A stretch of DNA of 35,526 nucleotides from Anaerolineales bacterium. Its GTDB lineage: Bacteria; Chloroflexota; Anaerolineae; Anaerolineales; UBA11858. Both the position numbers and the translations under genes were made by a program. The notes below the pieces were generated by a model that did not search any database, had not been told where the DNA came from, and saw nothing but the letters and a program-made list of their open reading frames with translations. The stretch lies in the NCBI GenBank assembly GCA_024763275.1, contig JANTFT010000023.1, positions 1 to 35,526 on the forward strand. The letters are read 5' to 3'. Shown piece by piece: positions 9,192 through 17,076 of the stretch (positions within the stretch are counted from its first letter, which is position 1; the number at the start of each line of letters is the position of its first letter).

Positions 9192-10505
9192 TCAGCCAGC
9201 TATCTTGAGCGAATTGAACCTGGCCACCCGGGGGCCCAGATAATTGCCGTAAAACCCGGTCTCCTGAGACCAGCGCACATTCGCCAGAGCATCCAGCAGG
9301 TTTCCTACCAGCAAGCCACCTTTGAAGGGTGTTTTCTCGCCATCATTGACCCGGTAGCCCAGCCGGATCTCACAGGCAAAATCACCCGTGAATGGATTGG
9401 GGTTGAACCAGGAAAATTCGGCGATCTCCACATAAGACCCTTCCTCCAGCTCACTGGCAGGCGTGCTGCCCGCTGGCATCTCCACGCTGCCGAAGGCGCC
9501 GCTGGGTTTCAGGCCCAAATAATGGGCGAAGCGCTGGTTGGCGATAAAGGAAGCCAGTTTATTCTCCTTGATCAAAGCCACTCGCTGGGCTGGTATACCC
9601 TCATCATCAAAAGCGCTGGAAGGCACACCATAAGGCAGCCGCCGGTTAGCCCAGACGTTGAAACTATCGCCTCTGACATCCTCCCGGAAGATTGATTTTC
9701 CTACATCCCAGGGCGTTTCGCCGCTGTATTTCAAGGAAGCTGAGGCCAGGGTCTGCAACATGGAGCCAGATAGCATTTCTCCAGCCAATATGACAGCCAG
9801 GGTTTCCCCCTGCACAAGGACCGGCCCGCTGTATGGCTGGGGTTTGCCCGCTGCCAGCAGATCCAAGGTATACCGGGCCCGCTGGGCCGCACCCTGCGTC
9901 AGGTCCAAATCCTCGATCCGCCTGCGTCTGACCTCTGCAAAGGTCTCAACCTCATTCTCTCCCTCTCCAGCGATGTAGACCCACTGCAGGTAGATGTCCG
10001 TGGAAGTTTGCTGGGCATCAATACCTGTGCTGCTGACCAGGTGGGTCTTCTTTTCCTGGCCAAAGCATTCCGCTGCCGTCATCCTGACATGGGGATACCC
10101 GGCAGTGGTTCTCTTGAGGGTGTCAAGTACTTCCCGGATCCTGCCTGCAGGGTCCTGCAAATATTCCCCGTCAGTCAGCTCCAGCTGGGGAATGGGGGCA
10201 GGCTCAGCGAAATCATAGGGTTCATTATGCACCAGCTGGGCGGTAAGAACAGCGGTCTCAAGGGCACTTTCGATCTCGGCTTCCGGTAAAAGGGATATCG
10301 TGCCCAGGCCGCTGCTGGGGTTTCCCTCCGGGTCTGTCGAATCACAAAGCACGTCTATCGTGTAAAGCTCAGATTTCACATCCCGGACAGACTCGGTTCG
10401 GTCCTTCAGCTCATACTGCTGGACGCCCAGGATGGATTCCTGGCGGATGATCCAGGCTTTGATAGCAGGATTATCCTGGAGCGCTTTTTTGATCTTTGCT
10501 AACAT
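9192..10505 (-). CDS. pmbA: PmbA/TldD-family protease subunit (PmbA-like, TldE)
   Basis: A 437-residue PmbA-like member of the U62 peptidase family. It aligns with the family over its length: SGMLQTLASASLKYSG-type core, SIFREDVRGDSF, GVPSSAFDDEGIPAQRVALI and a C-terminal GGLLVGNLLDALANVRWSQ segment. It lacks the HExxxH zinc motif, as expected for the non-catalytic partner in TldD/TldE heterodimers, which degrade unfolded or modified peptides. Its ATG overlaps the tldD stop by one base (TGATG), which implies coupled synthesis. Confidence 0.92.
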   Translation of the reverse strand: MLAKIKKALQDNPAIKAWIIRQESILGVQQYELKDRTESVRDVKSELYTIDVLCDSTDPEGNPSSGLGTISLLPEAEIESALETAVLTAQLVHNEPYDFAEPAPIPQLELTDGEYLQDPAGRIREVLDTLKRTTAGYPHVRMTAAECFGQEKKTHLVSSTGIDAQQTSTDIYLQWVYIAGEGENEVETFAEVRRRRIEDLDLTQGAAQRARYTLDLLAAGKPQPYSGPVLVQGETLAVILAGEMLSGSMLQTLASASLKYSGETPWDVGKSIFREDVRGDSFNVWANRRLPYGVPSSAFDDEGIPAQRVALIKENKLASFIANQRFAHYLGLKPSGAFGSVEMPAGSTPASELEEGSYVEIAEFSWFNPNPFTGDFACEIRLGYRVNDGEKTPFKGGLLVGNLLDALANVRWSQETGFYGNYLGPRVARFNSLKIAG

Positions 10506-11899
10506 CAGCCTACCCTCGCTTTCATCAGAAGATGGGGTCCTCCGGATGTGACCGGGACGGTCTCTTTGGTTCCTTTTCCGCAGAAGCCAGCGTCGAGTTT
10601 GAAATCATCTGCCACCGCGGAGATACTGGAAAGAACCTCCGGCACGTAGCCGGTGATCCCGATCGGAGCGTACATCTTATCGGTCACTTTGCCACCCTTG
10701 ATCTCGAATCCGTAATGGCCGGTAACCTGAATCCCCCACCCTTTGGGGTCTTCCATACCCGAGGATGTTTTGGAAACGTAAATACCCTCCTCAACCTGGC
10801 CTATCAGATCCTCCAGGGGGAGATCTCCAGAACCAAAAAAGGTATTGGTCATGCGCGGATAGACCTTGCGGGTGAAATCCTGCCGGCGTCCATTAGGAGA
10901 GCGCTCGATCTTCAGAGCAGAAGCGGAATACAGATCGGTCAGTCCTCTTTCGAAGATCCCGTTCTTGACAATCCGGGTTGGTTTGGCTGGATAGCCCTCA
11001 TCGTCAAAGAAATACGACCCAAACTCTCCGGGAAAGCTGGGATCGTCGTAGATATTGACCAGATCAGACCCCACCCGCCGGCCGAGATAGCTGGCAGCCC
11101 TGGCCCGCTCCTTGAGGAACATATCCGTTTCCACCCCGTGGCCAAAGGATTCGTGGCAGATCACCCCGGAAACTCCGGGAGCTGTCACCAGCTGGTACTC
11201 GCCCGGTTCAACGCGGTCGGCGTCCAGCAATTTGATAGCTTTCTTGACCAGCCCGGCCAGCTCATCATCGCTGAAGGTCAGGATCTCCAGGCCAGCTGTG
11301 CCGCTTCTTGACAGCCAGTCAAAGACCACACCCTGGTCACCCATAACAGTGACCACGATGGTCATATTCACCCGTTGGATGTCCTGGGCCAGGTCAGCAA
11401 CCCGGTCCCGGAAGACGGTTTTCTCGCGCATATCCCGAAAATTAACTCGGGCGTTGACAATCCGGGGATCGATCGCCCTGACGCGCCGGTTCATTTCCCG
11501 CAGGAATTCCAATTTGTCCTCAGTGGGCACCAGGGCAGGATCGTTTTCCATCTCAGTCTGGAAATCGCCGGACCTTTCCTCTCCCAGGTCCAGTTTTCCA
11601 TTCGAAGCGTACTCCACACCCTGGATAAAATCCTTCGCTCCCCGGATCACGTCTTCCTTGTTAAAGCCTCCCAGGGCTTTTTCACGCAGGGTACGGCCGT
11701 CAAATGTCCGCAGGATCACACCAGCCGTCGGTTTACCGGCAACCACCCGTTCCTGTTTGTTGTCAACCAGGTATTGAGTCGTCTCCCGGGAAGACAGCGA
11801 GACAGCCCCATAAGGGGCTTCCTTTTCCAGGATTTTGAGCACCTCACCCAGGGCAGGACGCAGGGCACTCATTTCTGGTTTCAAAAGCTGATCTTTCAC
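10505..11899 (-). CDS. tldD: TldD-family zinc metalloprotease
   Basis: A 464-residue protein, the catalytic partner to PmbA. The zinc motif HESFGH (HExxxH) lies in GVICHESFGHGVETD, preceded by TAPGVSGV and followed by SYFFDDEGYPAKPTRIVKNG. The start is assigned to GTG at 11897-11899 because AAGGAG sits exactly six bases upstream (11906-11911). A GTG further upstream at 11962 would overlap the aminopeptidase gene and has no such site. TldD/TldE complexes process ribosomal peptides and antitoxins in other bacteria; no peptide precursor gene was recognised here. Confidence 0.92.
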   Translation of the reverse strand: MKDQLLKPEMSALRPALGEVLKILEKEAPYGAVSLSSRETTQYLVDNKQERVVAGKPTAGVILRTFDGRTLREKALGGFNKEDVIRGAKDFIQGVEYASNGKLDLGEERSGDFQTEMENDPALVPTEDKLEFLREMNRRVRAIDPRIVNARVNFRDMREKTVFRDRVADLAQDIQRVNMTIVVTVMGDQGVVFDWLSRSGTAGLEILTFSDDELAGLVKKAIKLLDADRVEPGEYQLVTAPGVSGVICHESFGHGVETDMFLKERARAASYLGRRVGSDLVNIYDDPSFPGEFGSYFFDDEGYPAKPTRIVKNGIFERGLTDLYSASALKIERSPNGRRQDFTRKVYPRMTNTFFGSGDLPLEDLIGQVEEGIYVSKTSSGMEDPKGWGIQVTGHYGFEIKGGKVTDKMYAPIGITGYVPEVLSSISAVADDFKLDAGFCGKGTKETVPVTSGGPHLLMKARVG

Positions 11900-11949
11900 A
11901 AAGCGCTCCTTGGTTAAGGCTGATACGACTGGATTGATTGGCCGGGACT

Positions 11950-13203
11950 TTAGAAAGCCCACTCACCAGAACGCAGCACGGATTCCACAGTCCCATCTTC
12001 CAGCACACCATCCACATCCAGTTCACCGGACCCTACCATAAAATCGGAGTGAACCAGACTGGTGTTGCCGCCGTGGGAAGCGAAATCCTCCTGCGACATG
12101 TTTTCCCCATCCTCCAGGCTGAACCTATAGGCACCCCCCAGCGCCAGGTGGCAGGAGGCATTCTCATCCAGCAGGGTATTGTAGAACAGCAATCCAGATT
12201 GGGAAATAGGAGAGCTGTCCGGCACCAGGGCAACCTCACCCAGCATACTGGCGCCTTCGTCGGTATTCAACAGGTTTTCAAGAACCTTCTCTCCCTGTTC
12301 CGCTGAGAAATCAACCACCTTCCCTTCTTTAAAGGTCAGGCTGAAATTGTCAATCACGTTGCCGGTATACACCAGGGGCCGGGTGGACCTGACAGTACCC
12401 GAGATGTGGTGCCTGTCCGGCAGGGTGAAGACCTCTTCAGTGGGGATATTAGCCGTAAAGGGGATGCCGCCGCGGGTCTCAAAGCCCGCTGAGCGCCAGA
12501 TGTGGCCTTCAGGCAGCCCGATCCGCAGGTCTGTACCCGGAGCGGTGTAATGGAGCTCCCGGTAAGCTTTCGCGTTCAGGTAATCCGCCCGTTTCTTGAG
12601 GTTTGTCAGATGGGTTTCCCAGGCGGCTACGGGGTCGTCCTCGTGCACCCGGCAGATCTTGAAAATAGCTTCCCAGAGCGCCGGCATCTGCTCCTCGGGC
12701 GGCAGATCAGGGAAAATCTTCCGGGCCCAACCTTCCACAGGAATGGAAACCACGGTCCAGTTCATGGTGTTCTTGCCGATATGGACGCTGATCGGCTTCC
12801 AGTTTTCCAGGAAAGTCCGCTGCTGTTCATCGAGCACTTTGGGATCCTGTCCAGCCAGCAGATCGGGGTCGATGGCTGAAATGGTGAACATCGCGCCCCC
12901 GTTCTCGATCACCTCCAGAACCCCCTGAGCCCGCCAGGAAGCGTATTCCCCGAATGAATCCCGGGGGGCTTCCCGCAGGCGGATCAAGTTGACCTCGTCA
13001 TCGCGCCACTGCACGTCAACCAGCGGAGATCCCGCCCGGTAGGCGCTGGCAACCAGCTCCCTGATGAAGGGAGCTGTCTCAATAGGCACGCCGCCGTTTC
13101 TGAGATGCTGCAAGATCAGCTTCTGGCCGGGCTGCAGATTGAGGCCAACCTTGACAGCAAGCTCGGCATATTTCTTTAACAGGTTTTGAAAATTCTGATC
13201 CAT
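11950..13203 (-). CDS. M29-family aminopeptidase (AmpS/AmpT type)
   Basis: A 417-residue cytosolic metallo-aminopeptidase. The metal-binding features of the thermophilic M29 family are present in order: IPTEEVFTLPD with the first Glu, MLGEVALVP with the second, YNTLLDENASCHLALG with a His, and the C-terminal NTSLVHSDFMVGS with the HxD pair. It has a good ribosome site, GGAG six bases before ATG. It lies 186 bases after tpiA and 50 bases before tldD, so a peptide-degradation group (M29, TldD, PmbA) can be read on the same strand. It could receive read-through from the microcompartment operon. Confidence 0.94.
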   Translation of the reverse strand: MDQNFQNLLKKYAELAVKVGLNLQPGQKLILQHLRNGGVPIETAPFIRELVASAYRAGSPLVDVQWRDDEVNLIRLREAPRDSFGEYASWRAQGVLEVIENGGAMFTISAIDPDLLAGQDPKVLDEQQRTFLENWKPISVHIGKNTMNWTVVSIPVEGWARKIFPDLPPEEQMPALWEAIFKICRVHEDDPVAAWETHLTNLKKRADYLNAKAYRELHYTAPGTDLRIGLPEGHIWRSAGFETRGGIPFTANIPTEEVFTLPDRHHISGTVRSTRPLVYTGNVIDNFSLTFKEGKVVDFSAEQGEKVLENLLNTDEGASMLGEVALVPDSSPISQSGLLFYNTLLDENASCHLALGGAYRFSLEDGENMSQEDFASHGGNTSLVHSDFMVGSGELDVDGVLEDGTVESVLRSGEWAF

Positions 13204-13232
13204 TTTATTCTCCAGGATTATTCATTCCGAGA

Positions 13233-13389
13233 TCAATCGCTGCCCCGGGATTGTAAAACGATTACCTCCTGGATTTTACCACCCGGGTATCTACCTTCCG
13301 GAAAGGGGTAATCCTTCAGGACAATCAGCGGGGTGGAATAATGCTGATATTCACCCTTCTGGAGAACTGTTTTCTGATTACAGAGGAAT
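13233..13389 (-). other. Open, coding-like stretch after tpiA without a normal start codon
   Basis: The gap between tpiA and the aminopeptidase holds an open frame ending in TGA at 13233-13235. It reads like protein: KGEYQHYSTPLIVLKDYPFP, then a Gly/Pro turn and KIQEVIVLQSRGSD. There is no ATG, GTG or TTG in this frame after the tpiA stop. It could be entered only by a frameshift at the end of tpiA or from an unusual start, or it may be a decayed gene. No homologue is recognised. Confidence 0.25.
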
Positions 13390-14145
13390 TTACTGGGTCT
13401 TTTCGATAATGGAAAGGAATTTTCCCGCATCCAGGCTGGCGCCCCCGACCAGTGCGCCGTCAATTTCTGGCTGGCTGAAAAAACCCCTGGCATTTATCGG
13501 ATTGACGGAGCCTCCATACAGGACCCGGATCCCCTGGCTGGACTCTTCTCCCCACAGTCCTGACAGGACAGGGCGGATCACAGTTGAAATCAAATCTGAG
13601 ATTTCCTGTGGATCAGCCGACCTGCCGGTCCCAATTGCCCAGACCGGCTCATAAGCGATGATGATCTCCCCGGGATCGGTCAGCAGGACATTTTCCAGCG
13701 CTCCCAGCAGCTGCCCGCTGATCACAGCAGCTGCCCTGCCGGAATCCCGTTCTGGAAGGGATTCCCCCACACATAAGACTGGCACCAGCCCGGATCGGCG
13801 GGCTGCTTTGATCTTCCGGTTGATCAGCGCTTCGCCTTCACTATAATAAGCCCGGCGCTCGCTGTGGCCCAGAATGACATGGCTGCAGAAATCCGCTGCC
13901 ATCCTGCCGCTGACCTCACCGGTATAGGCTCCGGATTCCTGGTCGGAAATATTCTGCGCTCCCAGCATGATAGGAGAGCTGACCAGTAATTTATGCAGTT
14001 GGGAGAGAGCGGTAAAGGGGGGGCAGATCAGCACTTCCACGCCAGAAAAAGACCTCATCCCCTGCATCAGGGAGCGCACCAGGGAGATCGCTTCCCCCTC
14101 GGTCTTGTTCATTTTCCAGTTGCCGGCTATCAGGGGAACCCTCAT
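13390..14145 (-). CDS. tpiA: Triosephosphate isomerase
   Basis: A 251-residue TIM-barrel enzyme interconverting glyceraldehyde 3-phosphate and dihydroxyacetone phosphate. All catalytic residues are in place: N9 and K11 in GNWKMN, H94 in ILGHSERR, E166 in AYEPVWAIGTG, and the phosphate-binding LYGGSVNP. The start is the ATG at 14143-14145, two bases after the stop of the upstream BMC-P gene, with GGAG overlapping that stop. This is tight coupling, so tpiA is the last gene of the microcompartment operon. It has no N- or C-terminal encapsulation helix and is expected in the cytosol, taking the triose phosphate released by DeoC. Whether another tpiA exists in the genome cannot be seen. Confidence 0.96.
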   Translation of the reverse strand: MRVPLIAGNWKMNKTEGEAISLVRSLMQGMRSFSGVEVLICPPFTALSQLHKLLVSSPIMLGAQNISDQESGAYTGEVSGRMAADFCSHVILGHSERRAYYSEGEALINRKIKAARRSGLVPVLCVGESLPERDSGRAAAVISGQLLGALENVLLTDPGEIIIAYEPVWAIGTGRSADPQEISDLISTVIRPVLSGLWGEESSQGIRVLYGGSVNPINARGFFSQPEIDGALVGGASLDAGKFLSIIEKTQ

Positions 14146-14147
14146 AT

Positions 14148-14426
14148 TCACTCCAATTCCTGGATATAGAGGGAGTCCACAATGCCCACGATCACTGAGA
14201 TCACACAACCGTCAGGATTGTTCAGGACCGTGCGGGCACCGTTGCCTTCCCGATTTACCAGCACGGTATCACCCACACCTGCCTGGGAGTTGTCCAGGGC
14301 CACAAAATCGCCCTCTGGAGGGTAGCCCGGCAGAGTCAAGGGCTGCACAACCAGCAGACGTCTATTCTTATAATGCGGGTGACTGATAGTAGTCACCACG
14401 GTTCCGGTCACTTTGCCTATGATCAT
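14148..14426 (-). CDS. BMC-P pentameric vertex shell protein (EutN/CcmL), copy 4
   Basis: A 92-residue EutN/CcmL-domain protein (PF03319), predicted to form pentamers that close the vertices of the polyhedral shell. Seen: the N-terminal strand MIIGKVTGTVVTTISHP, the core LLVVQPL, VALDNSQAGVGDTVLV and the C-terminal strand VISVIVGIVDSLY. The usual small Ala/Gly-rich loop before the last strands is replaced by REGNGARTVLNNPDGC. It starts three bases after copy 3 and ends two bases before tpiA. It is the most divergent of the four vertex proteins, with a Pro-rich insert LPGYPPEGD. Confidence 0.94.
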   Translation of the reverse strand: MIIGKVTGTVVTTISHPHYKNRRLLVVQPLTLPGYPPEGDFVALDNSQAGVGDTVLVNREGNGARTVLNNPDGCVISVIVGIVDSLYIQELE

Positions 14427-14429
14427 TTT

Positions 14430-14750
14430 TCAGGTGTATTTTTCGGTCCCTTTTTTCAAAGTAAAGTCGAACTTATCATCCGGATGCACAACAAGCTCGT
14501 CTACAATGCCGATCAAGGCCAGATCCACCGGCACAAAGGTGTGAATATCCATGGCCAAGGCTGCTTCCCGGGAACGGACCATCACGCATAGATCCCCCGG
14601 ACCTGCCTGAACCACATCCACAGCGACCTGCAGGGGACCAGTTGGCTCAAGATGCTTATTGAGGGGTTCTACCACCAGCAGCTTCATGCCTGTCAGGTCC
14701 TCGTACTTAACAGAAGCAACTGCGGTTCCCCGCACTCGACCGAAAAGCAT
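14430..14750 (-). CDS. BMC-P pentameric vertex shell protein (EutN/CcmL), copy 3
   Basis: A 106-residue EutN/CcmL-domain protein. The fold markers are MLFGRVRGTAVAS, KLLVVEPLN, VAVDVVQAGPGDLCVMV and LALIGIVDELVV. It is longer than copies 1 and 2 by a charged C-terminal tail (DDKFDFTLKKGTEKYT). The tail might reach along the shell face or bind cargo, but that is speculation. It begins one base after the stop of the 121-residue gene. Confidence 0.93.
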   Translation of the reverse strand: MLFGRVRGTAVASVKYEDLTGMKLLVVEPLNKHLEPTGPLQVAVDVVQAGPGDLCVMVRSREAALAMDIHTFVPVDLALIGIVDELVVHPDDKFDFTLKKGTEKYT

Positions 14751-14751
14751 C

Positions 14752-15117
14752 TCAGCTTCCTCTCACGTTCTTTAGCACCCGGCTGATGATGGCTTTCAGC
14801 AGGCTGGAATCCACAACACCCCCGACCTTGTTTTGCACCGCCTGGAAAACCTGCTCTTCCAGAGCGGCCGTGGGCTGTGAAGGCGCCGGGGTCTCCGGCA
14901 GGGGCGGGGCTGCGCTGGGGGAAACGTTTTTAGTGATGTAGGGCCGAATCGGCGCACTAGACGGCTGATCGTGCTCCTTAAGCAGTTCCACACCCAGTTT
15001 GCGGGCCTTTTCCCTGGCGACATCAGTGACTACTACATCATCATTCACCACCAGGGTGGCTACCCCCTGATGATAGAGATCCTCGATGTCCCGTTCAGTA
15101 TAGAATATTTTGGGCAT
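14752..15117 (-). CDS. Microcompartment-associated protein of unknown function
   Basis: A 121-residue protein with three parts. Residues 1-47 form a compact segment starting KIFYTERDIEDLYHQGV and containing TDVAREKARKLGV. This resembles the short N-terminal segment of several microcompartment proteins (EutQ-like openings). Residues about 50-85 are a Pro/Ala/Ser-rich linker. Residues about 86-121 form an amphipathic helix region, EEQVFQAVQNKVGGVVD then LLKAIISRVLKNV, much like an encapsulation peptide. No catalytic motif is visible. A linker between two binding modules in a shell operon suggests an adaptor or scaffold joining cargo to shell; that is inference. Confidence 0.85.
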   Translation of the reverse strand: MPKIFYTERDIEDLYHQGVATLVVNDDVVVTDVAREKARKLGVELLKEHDQPSSAPIRPYITKNVSPSAAPPLPETPAPSQPTAALEEQVFQAVQNKVGGVVDSSLLKAIISRVLKNVRGS

Positions 15118-15139
15118 AGGATGACTCCTCGACTGCTAT

Positions 15140-15775
15140 CTATTTTCCGGCGATGCCTTCAACGTTTTCCATGGCCTGAATAGCCGCGTCCCGGGCAGTG
15201 ATCATCTCCGCTTCTGTACCGGACATCCACATCCTTCCAAAGCGCCCAACCGAGGCGATATGAATGATCTTGACATTGGATTTTTTCTCAGCCTCATTGG
15301 CCGCCAGCATGATATATGCAGCCGGAGCAACTTCCAACACGAAAAGCGTCTCTCCCGCGACCAGCATCGAACCCCGCCGCCAGCGGTTGAGCAGCTGGGC
15401 CTGGTAGGGATCTACCCGGGTGATCAGGTTGGAGGAATACACTGTGGGTTTGATGCGATCTTCCTTGACCAATCCCAAACGATCGAGGACGATCTGTCCG
15501 GATTCCAGGACCGCGGCCTGGTTGAGAGAGTGCACCTCAAACATGCCAAATTCCCGCTCAACGACCTGGGCACCAGGTTTGGCTTCTGTAGCCTTCACCG
15601 CTATATCCACCGTGCGGAAAACCTCATTGCCAGGGGACATTTCCACATACAGCGACGCCATGCCCTCCACGGGCAGGTCTCCCTGGGTGATGGTGCCTAC
15701 AAACGCCGCCACCTCGGACTGCATGCGGTCCAGATAACAATACACTCGCAACTGAAAATCAGTTTTTTGTGCCAT
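15140..15775 (-). CDS. BMC-T trimeric (tandem-domain) shell protein, probably circularly permuted
   Basis: A 211-residue protein with two BMC domains in tandem, which would form pseudohexameric trimers in the shell facets. The first domain spans about residues 5-100 and ends in FGMFEVHSLNQAAVLESG. The second, about residues 105-205, contains AGETLFVLEVAPAAYIMLAANEAEKKS, then GRFGRMWMSGTEAEM. The order of these elements suggests a permuted BMC fold like EutL or CcmP rather than the PduB order; that assignment is tentative. No cysteine cluster for an Fe-S site is seen. AAGGAG lies upstream of the ATG. It is the only trimer gene in the operon. Confidence 0.85.
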   Translation of the reverse strand: MAQKTDFQLRVYCYLDRMQSEVAAFVGTITQGDLPVEGMASLYVEMSPGNEVFRTVDIAVKATEAKPGAQVVEREFGMFEVHSLNQAAVLESGQIVLDRLGLVKEDRIKPTVYSSNLITRVDPYQAQLLNRWRRGSMLVAGETLFVLEVAPAAYIMLAANEAEKKSNVKIIHIASVGRFGRMWMSGTEAEMITARDAAIQAMENVEGIAGK

Positions 15776-15815
15776 ATTTTCTCCTTAGAGGACTGCTCTT
15801 CCAGACCCGTTTTGG

Positions 15816-16673
15816 TCAGACAGGTTCGTCCCCGATGTGGTCATGCATCGCCATCCCGATCGGGGTCACCAGCGCAGGATGATCGCTGACCCAGGTGGGA
15901 ATTCCTGTATACTCCTCGACAACTTCGGCTGCCCTGTAAAAAGCGCTTGTGCCGCCTACCAGAACTATTTCGGGCACCTGATAGCCCTCCACGTGTCTGG
16001 CAACAATGCTGGCAACCTTTTCCAGAACTGGTCTCACTACCGGAAAAAGCGCTGGCTGCTGGGCAGGATCGGTCTTCACCCGTTCGGCATCCTCAAAGGG
16101 AATGTCCCGGGCGCCGGCGATCACCAGTGAAAAGTGAGTCCCACCGGTTGCTTCATCAGCCGTATAAATCACCCGGCCGTTCTCCACTACCGCGATGCCG
16201 GTTGTCCCCCCGCCCACATCGACGATCACACCATCCTTGAGGCGTACTAGGGCATTGGCTGCGCTGGGTTCATCTACCAACCCGGTGCAGATCAATCCGG
16301 CGGCTTCCACCACATGAGCGGTTGCCTGGACTTCCACCCGGGGGACTCCCGGGGGATATCCGCTGGCCGCGTGGCTGAGCTCTCTGCCAATGCGCTTCTC
16401 AATCCGGTCTTTCATGCTTTTGACCAGGTCAACAGCGCCGATGAAGTCCACTACCAGCCCATCCCGGGCCACCTGCGCGAACTGGTATTCACCTGCCAGC
16501 GGCCGGTCGTTCTCATCCAGCACGGCAACCGTCAGATAGGCAGTTCCCAGGTCAACCCCCACCTTGAGCTGCCCCTTGGGAGGGGATCCAAGTGGGGCCG
16601 GTTCTGGGTCTTCCACCCAGTGAAAAAGCTCTGCAGCGCGGGCTAAGGTCGTGTAGAGTTCCGGTGAACCCAA
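15816..16673 (-). CDS. EutJ-like Hsp70/actin-fold ATPase
   Basis: A 285-residue protein close to EutJ of ethanolamine operons: VGVDLGTAYLTVAVLD (phosphate-1 loop), DFIGAVDLV, SGYPPGVPR, EPSAANALV, VDVGGGTTGIAVV (phosphate-2 loop), TADEATGGTHFSLVIAG and VLVGGTSAF (adenosine loop). EutJ is a presumed chaperone in microcompartment or cobalamin-enzyme maintenance; its client is unknown. The start is assigned to TTG at 16671-16673, 13 bases after the BMC-H stop, because the only ATG or GTG codons upstream lie deep inside the BMC-H gene in another frame. This gives an N-terminus of about 36 residues before the first loop, similar to EutJ. Confidence 0.9.
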   Translation of the reverse strand: MGSPELYTTLARAAELFHWVEDPEPAPLGSPPKGQLKVGVDLGTAYLTVAVLDENDRPLAGEYQFAQVARDGLVVDFIGAVDLVKSMKDRIEKRIGRELSHAASGYPPGVPRVEVQATAHVVEAAGLICTGLVDEPSAANALVRLKDGVIVDVGGGTTGIAVVENGRVIYTADEATGGTHFSLVIAGARDIPFEDAERVKTDPAQQPALFPVVRPVLEKVASIVARHVEGYQVPEIVLVGGTSAFYRAAEVVEEYTGIPTWVSDHPALVTPIGMAMHDHIGDEPV

Positions 16674-16686
16674 AGCAACCCCGTCG

Positions 16687-17013
16687 CTACTTGGATTCAG
16701 AGCGACCGCCGAAGCTGCCCTTGGTGCTCTGCGGCAGGACCATTTCCACGTTTTCGTGCGGGCGCGGGATGACATGGATGGATACCAGTTCACCAACCCG
16801 TTTCGCGGCTGCGCCGCCAGCATCCGTGGCCGCTTTCACTGCGCCCACGTCGCCCCGGACCATCACGGTCACGTATCCGCCGCCAACATATTCTGAGCCG
16901 ATCAGAACCACGTTGGCTGCTTTGACCATGGCATCAGCGGCTTCCACTGCGCCAACCAGGCCGCGGGTCTCCACCATACCGAGGGCGATGAAAGAAGGAT
17001 CTTGTTGTGCCAT
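16687..17013 (-). CDS. BMC-H hexameric shell protein (PduA/CcmK type)
   Basis: A 108-residue single-BMC-domain protein. Hallmarks: [26 protein letters not shown] at the start, split here by the family consensus VETRGL and EAADAM, then [24 protein letters not shown] and [12 protein letters not shown]. It should form the hexamers that make up most of the shell facets. The pore loop reads GGGYV rather than the common GSGLV, and may tune which metabolites pass. A Ser/Gly-rich tail of about 15 residues follows the domain. It is the only BMC-H gene in the window. AAGGAG lies before the ATG. Confidence 0.96.
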   Translation of the reverse strand: MAQQDPSFIALGMVETRGLVGAVEAADAMVKAANVVLIGSEYVGGGYVTVMVRGDVGAVKAATDAGGAAAKRVGELVSIHVIPRPHENVEMVLPQSTKGSFGGRSESK

Positions 17014-17076
17014 TTTTTACTCCTTGTACTAAATGAATGAACCTGTTTTTATCTCAGTCAATCAATGATTGAATTG

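Noticed and set aside
10496-11311. A 271-codon plus-strand open frame antisense to tldD
   Set aside because: The minus-strand TldD with its HExxxH motif explains the region, and the antisense product has no domain features.
14146-14208. N-terminal extension of TPI as a targeting peptide
   Set aside because: The extra residues come from the overlapping BMC-P gene in another frame, and a ribosome site points to the ATG at 14145.
16674-16823. A longer EutJ-like protein starting inside the BMC-H gene
   Set aside because: The extra N-terminal residues are Arg/Ser-rich out-of-frame translation of BMC-H and do not resemble EutJ.
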